Below, in pieces: positions 41,172-49,878 of a stretch of DNA of 58,133 nucleotides (its first letter is position 1; each line of letters starts with the position of its first letter). Origin of the DNA: Natronococcus sp. A-GB1 (GTDB lineage Archaea; Halobacteriota; Halobacteria; Halobacteriales; Natrialbaceae). The stretch covers positions 1 to 58,133 of the forward strand of contig NZ_JARUKW010000023.1 of NCBI RefSeq assembly GCF_029688845.1. Direction: 5' to 3'. The notes under the pieces are model-generated. The model ran no database searches, was not told the DNA's origin, and saw only the letters and a program-made list of their open reading frames with translations. A program made the translations under genes and the position numbers.

Positions 41172-41609
41172 TCAGTCGAGTAATCCAAATCCTTCATCGC
41201 GCATTAGTTCAGCAACATCTTCTGGGTTCTCAAATGCGTACTTGAGGGCGAATTCTCTCGCATCTGTTTTTGGAACTTCGTCTGTTTCGAGAGCGCTAGC
41301 AAGGGCACTCCGAAATTCGGACTCTTGATCGCTTACTTCCGACCTCAGATGGACCTCGAGCCGATTGTCTCGTTCGTCTCCAACGTTAGACCGACGGACA
41401 AAGTATGGGTACCCTTGTGGGTCCTGCTGAGAATCAGTGACAGATGTGGATTGACTGCTAGTCGTTTCTGAGGTGCTCTGTACCTGCTGGGACTGAGGCG
41501 TCACTTGTTCAGCGCTGCTCTCGCCATTAGCCTGCGATTTGGACTCTGATTCAGTTTCGGCATCATCGCTTGTTTGGCTGAAATCCAAATTTCCAGATCC
41601 TTCCTTCAT
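41172..41609 (-). CDS. ParA-partner protein, probable partition adaptor
   Basis: The 145-residue protein begins MKEGSGNLDFSQTSDDAETE and has a low-complexity Ser/Gln/Thr linker (about residues 15-65) followed by a folded C-terminal part (YPYFVRRSNVGDERDNRLEV, then REFALKYAFENPEDVAELMR). Its ATG overlaps the parA stop in a TAATG junction, so it is translationally coupled. A small, partly disordered second gene after parA is the usual place for a centromere-binding adaptor. No HTH or RHH motif is obvious, so the DNA-binding role is inferred from position. Confidence 0.65.
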   Translation of the reverse strand: MKEGSGNLDFSQTSDDAETESESKSQANGESSAEQVTPQSQQVQSTSETTSSQSTSVTDSQQDPQGYPYFVRRSNVGDERDNRLEVHLRSEVSDQESEFRSALASALETDEVPKTDAREFALKYAFENPEDVAELMRDEGFGLLD

Positions 41610-42601
41610 TAGACCGTCACCTCTGTTTCAACGTCGTCATGAAGATCGAAGGTTCTTTTCTCGTGCCCCTCGATATCAAGTACTAATTCAGGATCAATTT
41701 CAGCGTCGAACGTCTCGCTTGCAATAAATGCGGCCAGTTCATAGATGTCCCGGGCTGTCTCAAGTTCGCGGTCGCGAATTCGTCGCTGACCGGGCTCGCT
41801 TACCATCTCTCCATCTTTTTCGAAGGTTTTCCAGCGCTCTTCGAGAACCTTGTATGCAGAACCACGCGCTTCCCACATCGTATCCATCAAACTCTCGCGG
41901 TCTGGAATCGCAACGGGAGTCGCATAGTTATCTGTGTTTTTGAACCGCTTAGAGTACTGTTGATGAGCGTTGGTCTGCCCGACACCAGAGGGAACGACAC
42001 ACGAAAGCCCAACCTCAATTCCCAGTTGCGTCTCCATGTTCGTGACGAGTTCCTCGAGCCCGTCGAGACTCAGATTGCCTTTTCCAGCTGGTTTGACTGG
42101 TGCAACCAGTGTCCGCATAGCATAGATCGCATTGTACAGAAGATCTTCCGCTCGAGCGTTTGGATCGATGAGAACAGCATCGTACTGCTCATGAAGTTGC
42201 TGCTCGTTCCATAACAGATCATACAGCAACTCGTACCGTGGAAACTCCTCTTTGGTCATGTTCTTCATCCCTGTCTCATAGGCGATTTTCTGCTCAAGAT
42301 TAGACGTGAAGTCACCAAGCATATCGTGACTTGGAATTACATCGACCCCTTCATCTGAAGTTTCAATGAGGTCTTCAAATGCCCCATCAGGCATTTCCAG
42401 GACGTGCTTTACGAGATTGTCCGCATCCGGATCACTTCGGTGTTCGCCAACGTCAAACAGGGTTGTGAGATTTCCCTCTTGTGGATCGAGGTCAATGGCG
42501 CAGACGTCCAGCCCCATTCGCTCTAAACTGACTGCGAGGTTGGCTGTCGTCGTTGTTTTGAACGTTCCGCCTGACTCTGAATAGACGACTGCTGTTATCA
42601 T
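41609..42601 (-). CDS. parA: ParA-family partition ATPase
   Basis: The 330-residue ATPase starts MITAVVYSESGGTFKTTTTA: a deviant Walker A in which the usual leading lysine (KGG) is Ser (SGGTFKTT), while the main Lys is kept. Further motifs are CAIDLDPQEGNLTTLFDVG (Walker A' Asp) and DAVLIDPNARAEDLLYNAI (Walker B). It should drive plasmid segregation with the coupled gene at 41172. The TATA-like GATTTAAGT at about 42626-42634 gives a leaderless message, and a 13-base-period repeat array lies immediately upstream. Confidence 0.88.
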   Translation of the reverse strand: MITAVVYSESGGTFKTTTTANLAVSLERMGLDVCAIDLDPQEGNLTTLFDVGEHRSDPDADNLVKHVLEMPDGAFEDLIETSDEGVDVIPSHDMLGDFTSNLEQKIAYETGMKNMTKEEFPRYELLYDLLWNEQQLHEQYDAVLIDPNARAEDLLYNAIYAMRTLVAPVKPAGKGNLSLDGLEELVTNMETQLGIEVGLSCVVPSGVGQTNAHQQYSKRFKNTDNYATPVAIPDRESLMDTMWEARGSAYKVLEERWKTFEKDGEMVSEPGQRRIRDRELETARDIYELAAFIASETFDAEIDPELVLDIEGHEKRTFDLHDDVETEVTV

Positions 42602-42697
42602 CAGTACCAGGTACAGTCACTCATTACTTAAATCTGTGTCAGACATTTGGGGCAGATTATAGGGTCATATAATACTAACAGACACACATAATACATA

Positions 42698-42814
42698 TCT
42701 GTCCCAATAGTACATAACATACGTCTGTGGTTTATGTCTGTTACAGAGGTCTGTTATCTTACTCCGTACCTTCTATCTGCTACAGTTATCTGTAATAGGC
42801 ATCTGTTACAGCCT
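42698..42814. repeat. 13-bp-period TCTGTTACAG array, putative centromere/operator
   Basis: Units starting with TCTG recur at 42698, 42724, 42737, 42750, 42776, 42789 and 42802, all multiples of 13 bases apart, with degenerate units at 42711 and 42763. The best units read TCTGTTACAGA (42737-42747) and TCTGTTACAG (42802-42811), themselves palindromic. Position just upstream of the parA promoter fits a parS-like site that doubles as operator. Further TCTGT/ACAGA half-sites lie at 42633 and 42678. Confidence 0.7.
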
Positions 42815-43048
42815 CTAGAAGCGAATATCCATATTAGGGGTCAGATCACCGGATCCAAGTAGCGTTGATCTTTTCAGGCAGTAATGAGACAAGCACGACG
42901 GAACGACCGTCCACACCGAAGTTTCAATCTTTTTCGAGATGGTGGCGGTCTCTTTCTCAATGAAATGACCAATGAGATCTCGTAGCGCGTTGGTTAATCT
43001 GTGCGAATCGTCTCGAAGTTGTCCAGGTTAATTACCAAACCGAACATC

Positions 43049-44428
43049 TCACTCAGCAGAAGCATCCACAACGTCAGCAAGGTCGTAGAGCACAACATCA
43101 TCTCGAGTCGTGGCCTGCTGGCGAAGATCATCAGTATATCCAGATCGGCTAAACAGAACATACTGTATCGTCGCATCCGCTGGCTCGCCTGACCAACGAA
43201 CGTGTCCGGCAGTTCGCTCTAGGTCTGCAAGAACACCCTCACTGACAGGAGATGACGTGAACTTACACTCACCAGCGACTAGTCCGTCGTCAGTCAATCC
43301 GAGGACGTCCAATTCGTGCTCTTTGAACCACCATTGACCGACAGTATGGAATGGGCGGTCGATCAGATTAGGGAGGGCTCGCTGGCAAAGTCGTTCAAAA
43401 AGTGGGCTAACATAATCCGATAGCTCAGGAGCAACAAGCTCGTCGTATGCGTCGTCGCCTAACAACCGAAGCCGATCCTGATTCCCATAGACGAACCGAA
43501 ACCAGAACCTGAACAGTGGCGCAGAGAGACGATATCGACCTCGCTTTGACGATGTCGGTGATTCAGTTACCGGGATGTGACGTTCAACAAGCCGAAGCCG
43601 ACGTAGTTTCTGAAGATACGTACTCAGTGACTGGGACTCGACGCCAGCCATTCCAGCGATTTCGTTGGGAGTTCGGCGGCCATGCGCCAAGGCTCGGAGA
43701 ATACTGAAGTAGGTATTCGGTTGTCGAAGCTCTGTTCGAAGAAGAAATTCCGGTTCAGAGTACAGGAGACCACGTTCTGAGAGAATAGACTGCTGGACAT
43801 TTGCTGCAAGTGCCTCAGTGGGGTCAATGGTCTGAAGATAGTATGGCGTTCCACCGTAGATCGCCCACGCTATAACAACGGCTTCATCGTCGTACTGTGG
43901 GTAGAACTCCTTTGTGTTCCCGACAGAGAGAGGTTTCAGGTCAATAGTTGCTGTTCGACGGCCATACAATGGACTGTTGCCAGCAAGCACTTCATCCTCC
44001 ATTACGCTAATTGAGGAACCGACAAGTACGAGCGTTATTCCAGTCTCCTGAAGTTGCGTGTCCCAGACTCGCTGAACCCGTGAAGGAAGTGAATCATCTT
44101 CCTCGAGGAGAAACGGAAACTCGTCGATAACGACGACTGCATTCTGATCACCTAATGCACCGAGTAGTGCTTCCCAGTCTCGGCGAATATTTTCGAGGGA
44201 AGGAAATTGGTCTGTAACTACGTCAACAAACTGCTCGAGTTGATTTTGTGCAGTCGACTCGATCGCCTGGTAGTAGACTGCATCATCCCGGTCAGCAATC
44301 GACTGACGGACGAGCTCGCTCTTACCGAGTCGACGTCGCCCGTATAGGACAACGAATTCAGCGCGGTCCGAATTGTATCGGCTCGTTAGTTCCTCAAGTT
44401 CCTGTTCTCGATCAACGAACGAGTCCAT
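43049..44428 (-). CDS. archaeal AAA ATPase with C-terminal nuclease-like DUF234 domain
   Basis: The 459-residue protein has Walker A GRRRLGKS at residues 30-37, Walker B VVVIDEFPFLLE with Asp102-Glu103, and a sensor stretch LVLVGSSISVMEDEV. A winged helix follows (RRTPNEIAGMAGVESQSLST). The C-terminal domain has KEHELDVLGLTDDGLVAGEC then KF, a Glu-Asp-ECK pattern of PD-(D/E)xK nucleases. This is the archaeal ATPase/DUF234 architecture common on mobile elements, of uncertain role (DNA maintenance or defence). Three 14-base palindromes lie just upstream of its TATA at about 44449-44458, indicating tight control. Confidence 0.87.
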   Translation of the reverse strand: MDSFVDREQELEELTSRYNSDRAEFVVLYGRRRLGKSELVRQSIADRDDAVYYQAIESTAQNQLEQFVDVVTDQFPSLENIRRDWEALLGALGDQNAVVVIDEFPFLLEEDDSLPSRVQRVWDTQLQETGITLVLVGSSISVMEDEVLAGNSPLYGRRTATIDLKPLSVGNTKEFYPQYDDEAVVIAWAIYGGTPYYLQTIDPTEALAANVQQSILSERGLLYSEPEFLLRTELRQPNTYFSILRALAHGRRTPNEIAGMAGVESQSLSTYLQKLRRLRLVERHIPVTESPTSSKRGRYRLSAPLFRFWFRFVYGNQDRLRLLGDDAYDELVAPELSDYVSPLFERLCQRALPNLIDRPFHTVGQWWFKEHELDVLGLTDDGLVAGECKFTSSPVSEGVLADLERTAGHVRWSGEPADATIQYVLFSRSGYTDDLRQQATTRDDVVLYDLADVVDASAE

Positions 44429-44464
44429 AGTATGGGTTCATTCGTGTAGAGTATATAGTATCCT

Positions 44465-44515
44465 GGTTTTGGAAAACCGGATTTTAGAAATCGTGATTTC
44501 GGAAATCATGATTTC
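44465..44515. promoter_or_regulatory. three 14-bp palindromes upstream of ATPase gene
   Basis: GGTTTTGGAAAACC (44465-44478), GAAATCGTGATTTC (44487-44500) and GAAATCATGATTTC (44502-44515) are each perfect 6-2-6 inverted repeats. They sit just upstream of the TATA-like CTATATACTC and 37-87 bases before the ATG at 44428. The last two are near-identical, as expected for a regulator dimer binding in tandem. Confidence 0.6.
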
Positions 44516-44560
44516 TATGATCTGATCATGCTGCGACAGATCCTTCCCCGAAGACAGAGA

Positions 44561-45251
44561 CACCTCTATCGATTTGTTCTACCCGGAAGACAATACGGCT
44601 GTAGGATGAGATAGGATAGAAATGATTTTCAGATACTATTTAGACCACACCCACACCTCTATCGATTTGTTCTACGCTGGATGAAGGAGGTGGGGACGTG
44701 AGAAAACAATAAATTTCATAGAGAGGAGAGAGGTCTGATACCTCGTGCTGTACCCATTTATATACCTATACTCATCATCTTTCCAGAGCAAGCGTTGAGA
44801 TAGAACAAATCGATAGAGGGGTCTGTCTGAATCTGGAGAGACATTAGGGAAGTAGTAAACGACGACAACTCCAGTGGCGATACACGACTCGATAGCTATT
44901 AAATCAGAAAAGGAAGGCAAGCCAGCAGACTTCGTCCCACTAAAACAAATCGATAGGGGTGTGTTCTTCTAGCTAGGCTAGTAACTAGAACTAGAAAGAA
45001 CTAGAAGTAAGTAGCAAAGATCGACGATACTATAGAATCATTAGCAGAGAGACGATAGGAGGAGGTCGACACCCCTACCCACTCTTAGAAGAAAACAAAT
45101 CGATAGAGGTGTGAGAGTGTCTCGTTATCTCTACGAGCAATACAACAAAGCACCCTACAACAAATCGTCAGAGGTTCACTGAGCAATAACTGGATCATCC
45201 TAGTTTCCAGCCTTTAAGCCCTATAGCTATAGAAAAGAAATCGACAGGGGG
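44561..45251. repeat. origin iterons, 7 copies of an 18-bp motif
   Basis: Consensus AACAAATCGATAGAGGTG. Minus orientation: 44561-44578 and 44654-44671. Plus orientation: 44804-44821, 44944-44961, 45094-45111, then degenerate copies 45159-45176 (CGTCAGAGGTT end) and 45234-45251 (ATCGACAGGGGG). The change of orientation brackets the AT-rich core. These are probable Orc1/Cdc6 binding boxes. Confidence 0.85.
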
Positions 45252-45285
45252 AATATTTTAGTACTGGGATTGAGTGTCATTGAAT

Positions 45286-46605
45286 ATGCCCACAGATCCC
45301 GGTCCCAAAGAAACATCCGAGTCTACGGGTTCTATCAAAGATTTAATCCTCGAGCAAGAAGAATCCGCAACGCTCATCAAGAACCGATCTCTTCTCGAAC
45401 CAAACGAGATCGTTGACGAAGAGCGTATCGTCGGCCGTGATTCCCAACTCACCGACATCACTCAGCATCTCCGTGTCGCTATAAGGAACGAGCGTCCGCC
45501 AAATCTCCTTCTCTATGGCCCATCCGGGACCGGAAAATCACTTATTATCAATGCAGTCTGTTCGAACATCGTCGAACTCTGCGAAAGCCGTGATATTAGA
45601 TTTGGTGTAATTCAGATGAATTGCCAGAACATTGGCACTCTTGGATCTGCTGTCTACGAATTAGCCCGAAAAGTTGCAAACGATGCTGAAGCAACTGTTG
45701 AGGTCCCAGAGCATGGAATTCCGAACAAGAAAAAGTGGCGTGAACTCTATCGTTTGATCAATGAACACTATGATACTGTTGTCTTCATACTTGATGAGCT
45801 CGATATGCTTGTCGGTCGTCGAGATAAGGATGAACCTGCTTTTTCTCGCCTTCTCTACCAGCTTTCTCGCGCCAATAGCACAAACGAAATCTCAGCTCAG
45901 GTGTCTGTGACTGCCATCACTAACGACACAAAAATGATGGAAAACGTAGGTAGCCGAGCACTGAGCTCCTTCACGCCTGAAGACGTCCACTTTAGTGATT
46001 ATGATGCCAATCAGCTTCGGGCAATCCTTCGTGCCCGGGAGGACGCCTTTCATGAAGGCGCGCTCAGTGACGACGTAATCCCTCTAGCAGCAGCCTTCGC
46101 CGCACAGACCAACGGAGACGCACGGAAAGCAATCGACCTCGTGCGAACAGCCGGATCCATCGCGGAAAAAGCGAGCGCAGACCAGGTTCGTGAGGAACAT
46201 ATTCGGAAGGCTCAGGACAAGGTCGAAAAGAATCGCGTTTTAGAAGTGACTCGTGGAATCAGTACTCAGAAAAAGTTGTGTCTCTTTGCGACGGCTGCAG
46301 TTGCTCGCGAAACTGGAACTGGAGCTGCTAAGAGTCCGCATGGGTATCGAGTATATCAGTATCTTACGGGCACTCTTAGTTCTGACCAGTATCACCAAGA
46401 GACGTATGTGAACAAAATGAAAGAGCTCACAACGTATTCTCTAGTTGAGACAGAGCGGAAGAGTCAGGGGCCCCATTCTGGAAGTTATCTCGAGTTCACG
46501 TTTGGTGAAAATCCAAACACAATTATCGAAACACTGCGAGAAGACTCACGTCTTAATGACGTACATGACGAGGAGCTTCGTGCAGTGGTAAACACCCAGC
46601 TATAG
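45286..46605 (+). CDS. orc1: Orc1/Cdc6 replication initiator
   Basis: I prefer the ATG at 45286 (MPTDPGPKETSESTGS). A GTG four codons upstream is possible. The 439-residue AAA+ protein has Walker A GPSGTGKS (residues 78-85), Walker B VVFILDELDMLVG (Asp170-Glu171), sensor 1 VTAITNDTKMM, sensor 2 region NGDARKAIDLVRTAG, and a C-terminal winged helix (KSPHGYRVYQYLTGTL, then LTTYSLVETE) for origin recognition. It is flanked on both sides by the 18-bp iterons and should be the cognate initiator of this replicon. Confidence 0.94.
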   Translation: MPTDPGPKETSESTGSIKDLILEQEESATLIKNRSLLEPNEIVDEERIVGRDSQLTDITQHLRVAIRNERPPNLLLYGPSGTGKSLIINAVCSNIVELCESRDIRFGVIQMNCQNIGTLGSAVYELARKVANDAEATVEVPEHGIPNKKKWRELYRLINEHYDTVVFILDELDMLVGRRDKDEPAFSRLLYQLSRANSTNEISAQVSVTAITNDTKMMENVGSRALSSFTPEDVHFSDYDANQLRAILRAREDAFHEGALSDDVIPLAAAFAAQTNGDARKAIDLVRTAGSIAEKASADQVREEHIRKAQDKVEKNRVLEVTRGISTQKKLCLFATAAVARETGTGAAKSPHGYRVYQYLTGTLSSDQYHQETYVNKMKELTTYSLVETERKSQGPHSGSYLEFTFGENPNTIIETLREDSRLNDVHDEELRAVVNTQL

Positions 46606-46621
46606 CAATAACTCCCCTCGG

Positions 46622-46738
46622 AACAAATCGATAGAGGTGGGTGTGTGGTGGAAGCCCTGTCCTCTCGAACCTGGGAACAAATCGATAGGGGTGACTCCGA
46701 TGATTGGGAGCTTCTCACACAACAAATCGATAGAGGTG
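46622..46738. repeat. downstream origin iterons, 3 copies
   Basis: Three plus-orientation copies of AACAAATCGATAGAGGTG lie after the orc gene: 46622-46639, 46676-46693 (one base changed, AGGGGTG) and 46721-46738, about 50 bases apart. They match the upstream set, so the initiator gene is enclosed by its own binding sites. Confidence 0.85.
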
Positions 46739-46769
46739 TGTCTGAAGCTGCTAATTTATCTACTTGAAT

Positions 46770-48746
46770 TCAAATTTCAGTTATCATCTCATGTCTGTCC
46801 TCGAGTGCTTGTGCGTCTTCGTCAAGTAGCGCAACGGTGAGATACGGGGCGTACGACTCGAAGTACTCTACAATGGTTGCGATACGTTCGGAATCAATTG
46901 CCTCGAGCGAATCGAGCAACATGAACGGAACCGTCTCGTGAACGTCGTGGACCAAATATCCTGCAAGCGCAAAGACGAGCCCAGTAACCTCGCGCTCGCT
47001 CTCGCTGAGGTGGTTGATCGAGTCTTCGTAGGCTGTCCCCTCCTCAGTACTGCGGACGATCTTGAGGTCGAACGACGATTTCGTCACTTTGCGTCGGCCT
47101 TCGCGAACGTCGCGTGTTGTCTGATCGATCCAGATCCGATCGAGATTACTGTACCCGAGGATCTCTAACAAGCTCTCCATGTGCTCGTTGAACTCCTCGA
47201 CCGCACTGTCTTCGATTTGATCGATACGGGTTCGAAGATCGGCTAACTCTTCGGTTGTCTTCTCACGCCGATCTTGAAGCCCTTCGCGGTCATCAAGCCG
47301 TTCTTCGATCGACGTGATTTTGTCTTCGACATCATCGCGCTCGCTTTCCTTTCGTTCAATCTCGAACTCGAGCTGGTTGACTTCGCGGTGTTGCTCGAGA
47401 ATGTCCTCGGAGTCGTCGGTCTCGAGGTCATCGATCTCTGTCTCGAGTTCAGTAATCTCTTCTGTGAAGGCTTCCCGATCGTCCGTAAGATCCTCGACGC
47501 GGTCACGCCGGCGCTCGATTTCGTCGTCGATCGACTCGAGACGGCGATTGGCTCGCTGATACTCGGATCGATTCTCCTCGATTTCGTTAAGCGTCGCTCG
47601 TTTCTCCTCGAGGTCGTCATTGATTTCCGAACGCTCGTTGAGCCGGTCCTCGTATACAGACTGAAGCTGTTCGATCGTAGTTTCGATTTGGTCGGTGGCG
47701 ACCGAGGAACCACAGGTCCAACACGTGACGGTCCCCGAATCGGCATCGGAGAGTAGCTGGTCGGTAACGGGACCATCATTGTTGTCCGCCTCGCCACCAA
47801 GGAACTCTCCAGGATCCTCTAGCAGCTGTTCGTTGAATTGGATCGTCCGCTGAAGCTGCGAAATTTCTTCATTGAGTTCGTTTTTCTCCGTTTGGAGCGT
47901 CTCGATTTCAGCTTCGAGGCGACCGAGATTCGCTTCTCCACCTGCTTGCAGCTCCTCGAGGTCGGCTTCGACTTCCTCGTGCTCGTTTTCCAGCGCCTCG
48001 ATACTCTCGCGTTCGGTCTCGATCCGGTTTCGAACTCGTTCGAGCTCTGAACGCGTGTCCCGAAGCTCATTGAGTTTCTCATCGAGTTCGGATTGTTCCT
48101 CACGTCGGGTTTCGACGTCAGTATTCGCAGCTTCGAGTTCTTCTTCAGCAGTTTCGAGTTCGTCGCGGAGTTCTTCGACTTCGTCAATCAGTCGCGTTCG
48201 CTTGGCCTCGAGGTCGGGGAGTTAATTCTCGAGGTTATCGAGTTCGTCGAGTTCATTGTCGATCTGGGTTTTCCGCTGCTCGAGCTGCTGGATTTCAGCT
48301 TTGATCGCATCGGTATCGACCGGCCGCATGATCAGATCACGGAGGTCGTCACCGCGAGCAACAGCCTGGCGGGCCTCGTTTGATTCGAGCAGGAACGCGA
48401 ATAGATCCGCGATCTCCGGATTATCGAGATACGGGTCGCCTTCAGTAACGATCGTGCCGTTCCGCCGATGAAGCGTCTGCTGGTAGGTTTCCTCACCGAA
48501 CTCGAGAGTAGCTTGTCCTTCCTTGCTGTCCGCTTTGAGGCTCGCTTGGTCGCTGCCGAGTGCCGCCATAATTCCCTGGAGCAGCGACGTCCGATTTGTT
48601 GCATTACGACCGGAGAGAACGGTCACTCCCTGTTCGAACGACACCTCTGTTTCATCGATGCCCCCGATATTACTGACTGAGAGGCTTGCCTGCTCTGGAG
48701 GAGATTGTTCCGTAGCGTGCTGGCTTGTTCTCATAGGTGTAGACAA
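46770..48746 (-). pseudogene. archaea-specific SMC-related protein broken by one stop codon
   Basis: A single minus-strand frame runs 659 codons from the ATG at 48746, interrupted only by TAA at 48222-48224 (codon 175). The head has GVTVLSGRNATNRTSLL, a Walker A with Arg for Lys. Long Glu/Arg/Leu-rich coiled coils follow, with a zinc-hook-like CWTC at codons 342-345. The C-terminal head has signature HLSESEREVTGLVFALAG and Walker B PFMLLDSLEAID. The stop falls after DELDNLEN in the first coiled coil and leaves an intact frame behind it. Unless read through or re-initiated, the protein is lost. The family is an SMC/Rad50-like chromosome-organisation group of haloarchaea. Confidence 0.8.
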
Positions 48747-48886
48747 TTGATCCGTAGGTAGGTATTTATTGGTTAGCCAGCGATATGATCCATATCTGCC
48801 TTTCTCTGAGATCTGGAGGGTAATTTTGGAGTCGACCTGAATCTATCTGGCTGGGAACCTGTCGGACATCCTTGAGAGTATAGCGA

Positions 48887-48927
48887 GTTAACCAACAAGG
48901 CTAAGAAAAGCCCCGCCGTTGGTTAAC
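48887..48927. repeat. inverted repeat TTAACCAAC type (copy 2)
   Basis: GTTAACCAAC (48887-48896) and GTTGGTTAAC (48918-48927) are perfect 10-base arms around a 21-base spacer that itself contains GGCT and AGCC as a small inner stem. It ends seven bases before the ATG at 48934, so it overlaps the likely transcript start. It matches the repeat at 3542-3586 in arm sequence and spacing. Confidence 0.65.
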
Positions 48928-48933
48928 CAATAG

Positions 48934-49230
48934 ATGGCCGATCCGCCGAAGTATATCCTCGAGGGCCTCGAGAAGCAGTCACCAGAGACGCTGCGAGAGA
49001 TCGCCCAAATCGCTACCGAGATGGCGGATAAAAAAGAGCGCCAGCTCGAGGCAGAACTCGAGGAACAGGAGGTTGCCGATCGGCCAAAGGATCTCGATCG
49101 TGACGACGCACCATCCAGTGCGACGTTGACCACGAAGGAGATCAACGGGAATCAGTACTACTACTGGCAGTGGCGTGAGGGAGACAAAATCAAGTCAGAA
49201 TATATTCGGCCAGTAGATCCAAAGCGATAG
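48934..49230 (+). CDS. 98-residue acidic helical protein
   Basis: The protein begins MADPPKYILEGLEKQSPETL and has a charged amphipathic helix (LREIAQIATEMADKKERQLE, then AELEEQE) and a conserved-looking C-terminal beta element NGNQYYYWQWREGDKIKSEY. The C-terminal aromatic pattern recalls small haloarchaeal proteins of the DUF6788 kind. This is from memory and not certain. A strong inverted repeat lies immediately before the start and probably acts as operator. Function is unknown. Confidence 0.75.
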   Translation: MADPPKYILEGLEKQSPETLREIAQIATEMADKKERQLEAELEEQEVADRPKDLDRDDAPSSATLTTKEINGNQYYYWQWREGDKIKSEYIRPVDPKR

Positions 49231-49309
49231 ATCTCATCGCACTTGTACCATGCCTATTAGACGTGAAGAGAATGAGTTGCTACGAAACCGGATATACTGA
49301 GCATGGGCT

Positions 49310-49741
49310 TCAATAGGGTTGGTATTGGGGTTTCACGTCGCCATCTGCAACAATACTTCTGTATTCTTCTCTCCCCTTTTTTGAATTGTATTTGTTTGTC
49401 TCAACATCTACTAATCGGTATTTTGCGCTTCCGGTATAGCTACAATGTCGACATTCGAATTTAGCGTTTGCAATGCTCTTGTCTTCAGACATCATTGTCA
49501 AATGTGATATGTGTGGCTCTTCACCACAACGTGGACACTCCGCTGGAAGGTGAGCGAACTGATGTCCTTCGCTGACGGTAATTCGATTCGGCTCAGATGT
49601 CTTTTGCTCCTCTACCGTTCGTTGAATAGTCTCTGAGATCTCCTTGATAACAGCATCACGCTTCTCTTCATCTTTAGGAAAATCAATACCCTCTACTGTA
49701 ATCTTCAGTTGATTTTCAGTTGACAAATCGTCACATTCCAT
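49310..49741 (-). CDS. 143-residue zinc-ribbon protein
   Basis: The protein has an N-terminal helical part (KDEEKRDAVIKEISETIQRT) and a central zinc ribbon with AECPRCGEEPHIS and FECRHCSYTGSAKYRLVD. It ends VADGDVKPQYQPY. Base composition is noticeably more A/T-rich than the metabolic island, like its neighbour at 49879, suggesting recent acquisition of both. No known family is recognised. Confidence 0.7.
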   Translation of the reverse strand: MECDDLSTENQLKITVEGIDFPKDEEKRDAVIKEISETIQRTVEEQKTSEPNRITVSEGHQFAHLPAECPRCGEEPHISHLTMMSEDKSIANAKFECRHCSYTGSAKYRLVDVETNKYNSKKGREEYRSIVADGDVKPQYQPY

Positions 49742-49878
49742 GTGTGAGCATCTGGTCCCTAGTATTGTAGTCTTCCGATTGTAATTGTCGTGAAGTACAT
49801 ACCTGTTTAATAAGAGACCTTATACCAGGATATAATAAAAAGAATTAGAAAGAGCTACGGGTTAGTTACTGTAATCGT

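Larger units (their letters stand above)
44429..45285. other. probable replication origin
   Basis: About 850 gene-free bases between divergent genes, next to orc1/cdc6. Iterons AACAAATCGATAGAGGTG occur in both orientations around an AT-rich core (about 44700-44800, containing AATAAATTTCATAG and TTTATATACCTATAC). This combination of initiator gene, inverted iterons and an AT-rich unwinding candidate is the standard haloarchaeal Orc-type origin. Confidence 0.8.

Noticed and set aside
44561-46738. CRISPR array
   Set aside because: The 18-bp repeats have irregular spacing, both orientations and flank orc1/cdc6; no cas genes are present, so they are origin iterons.
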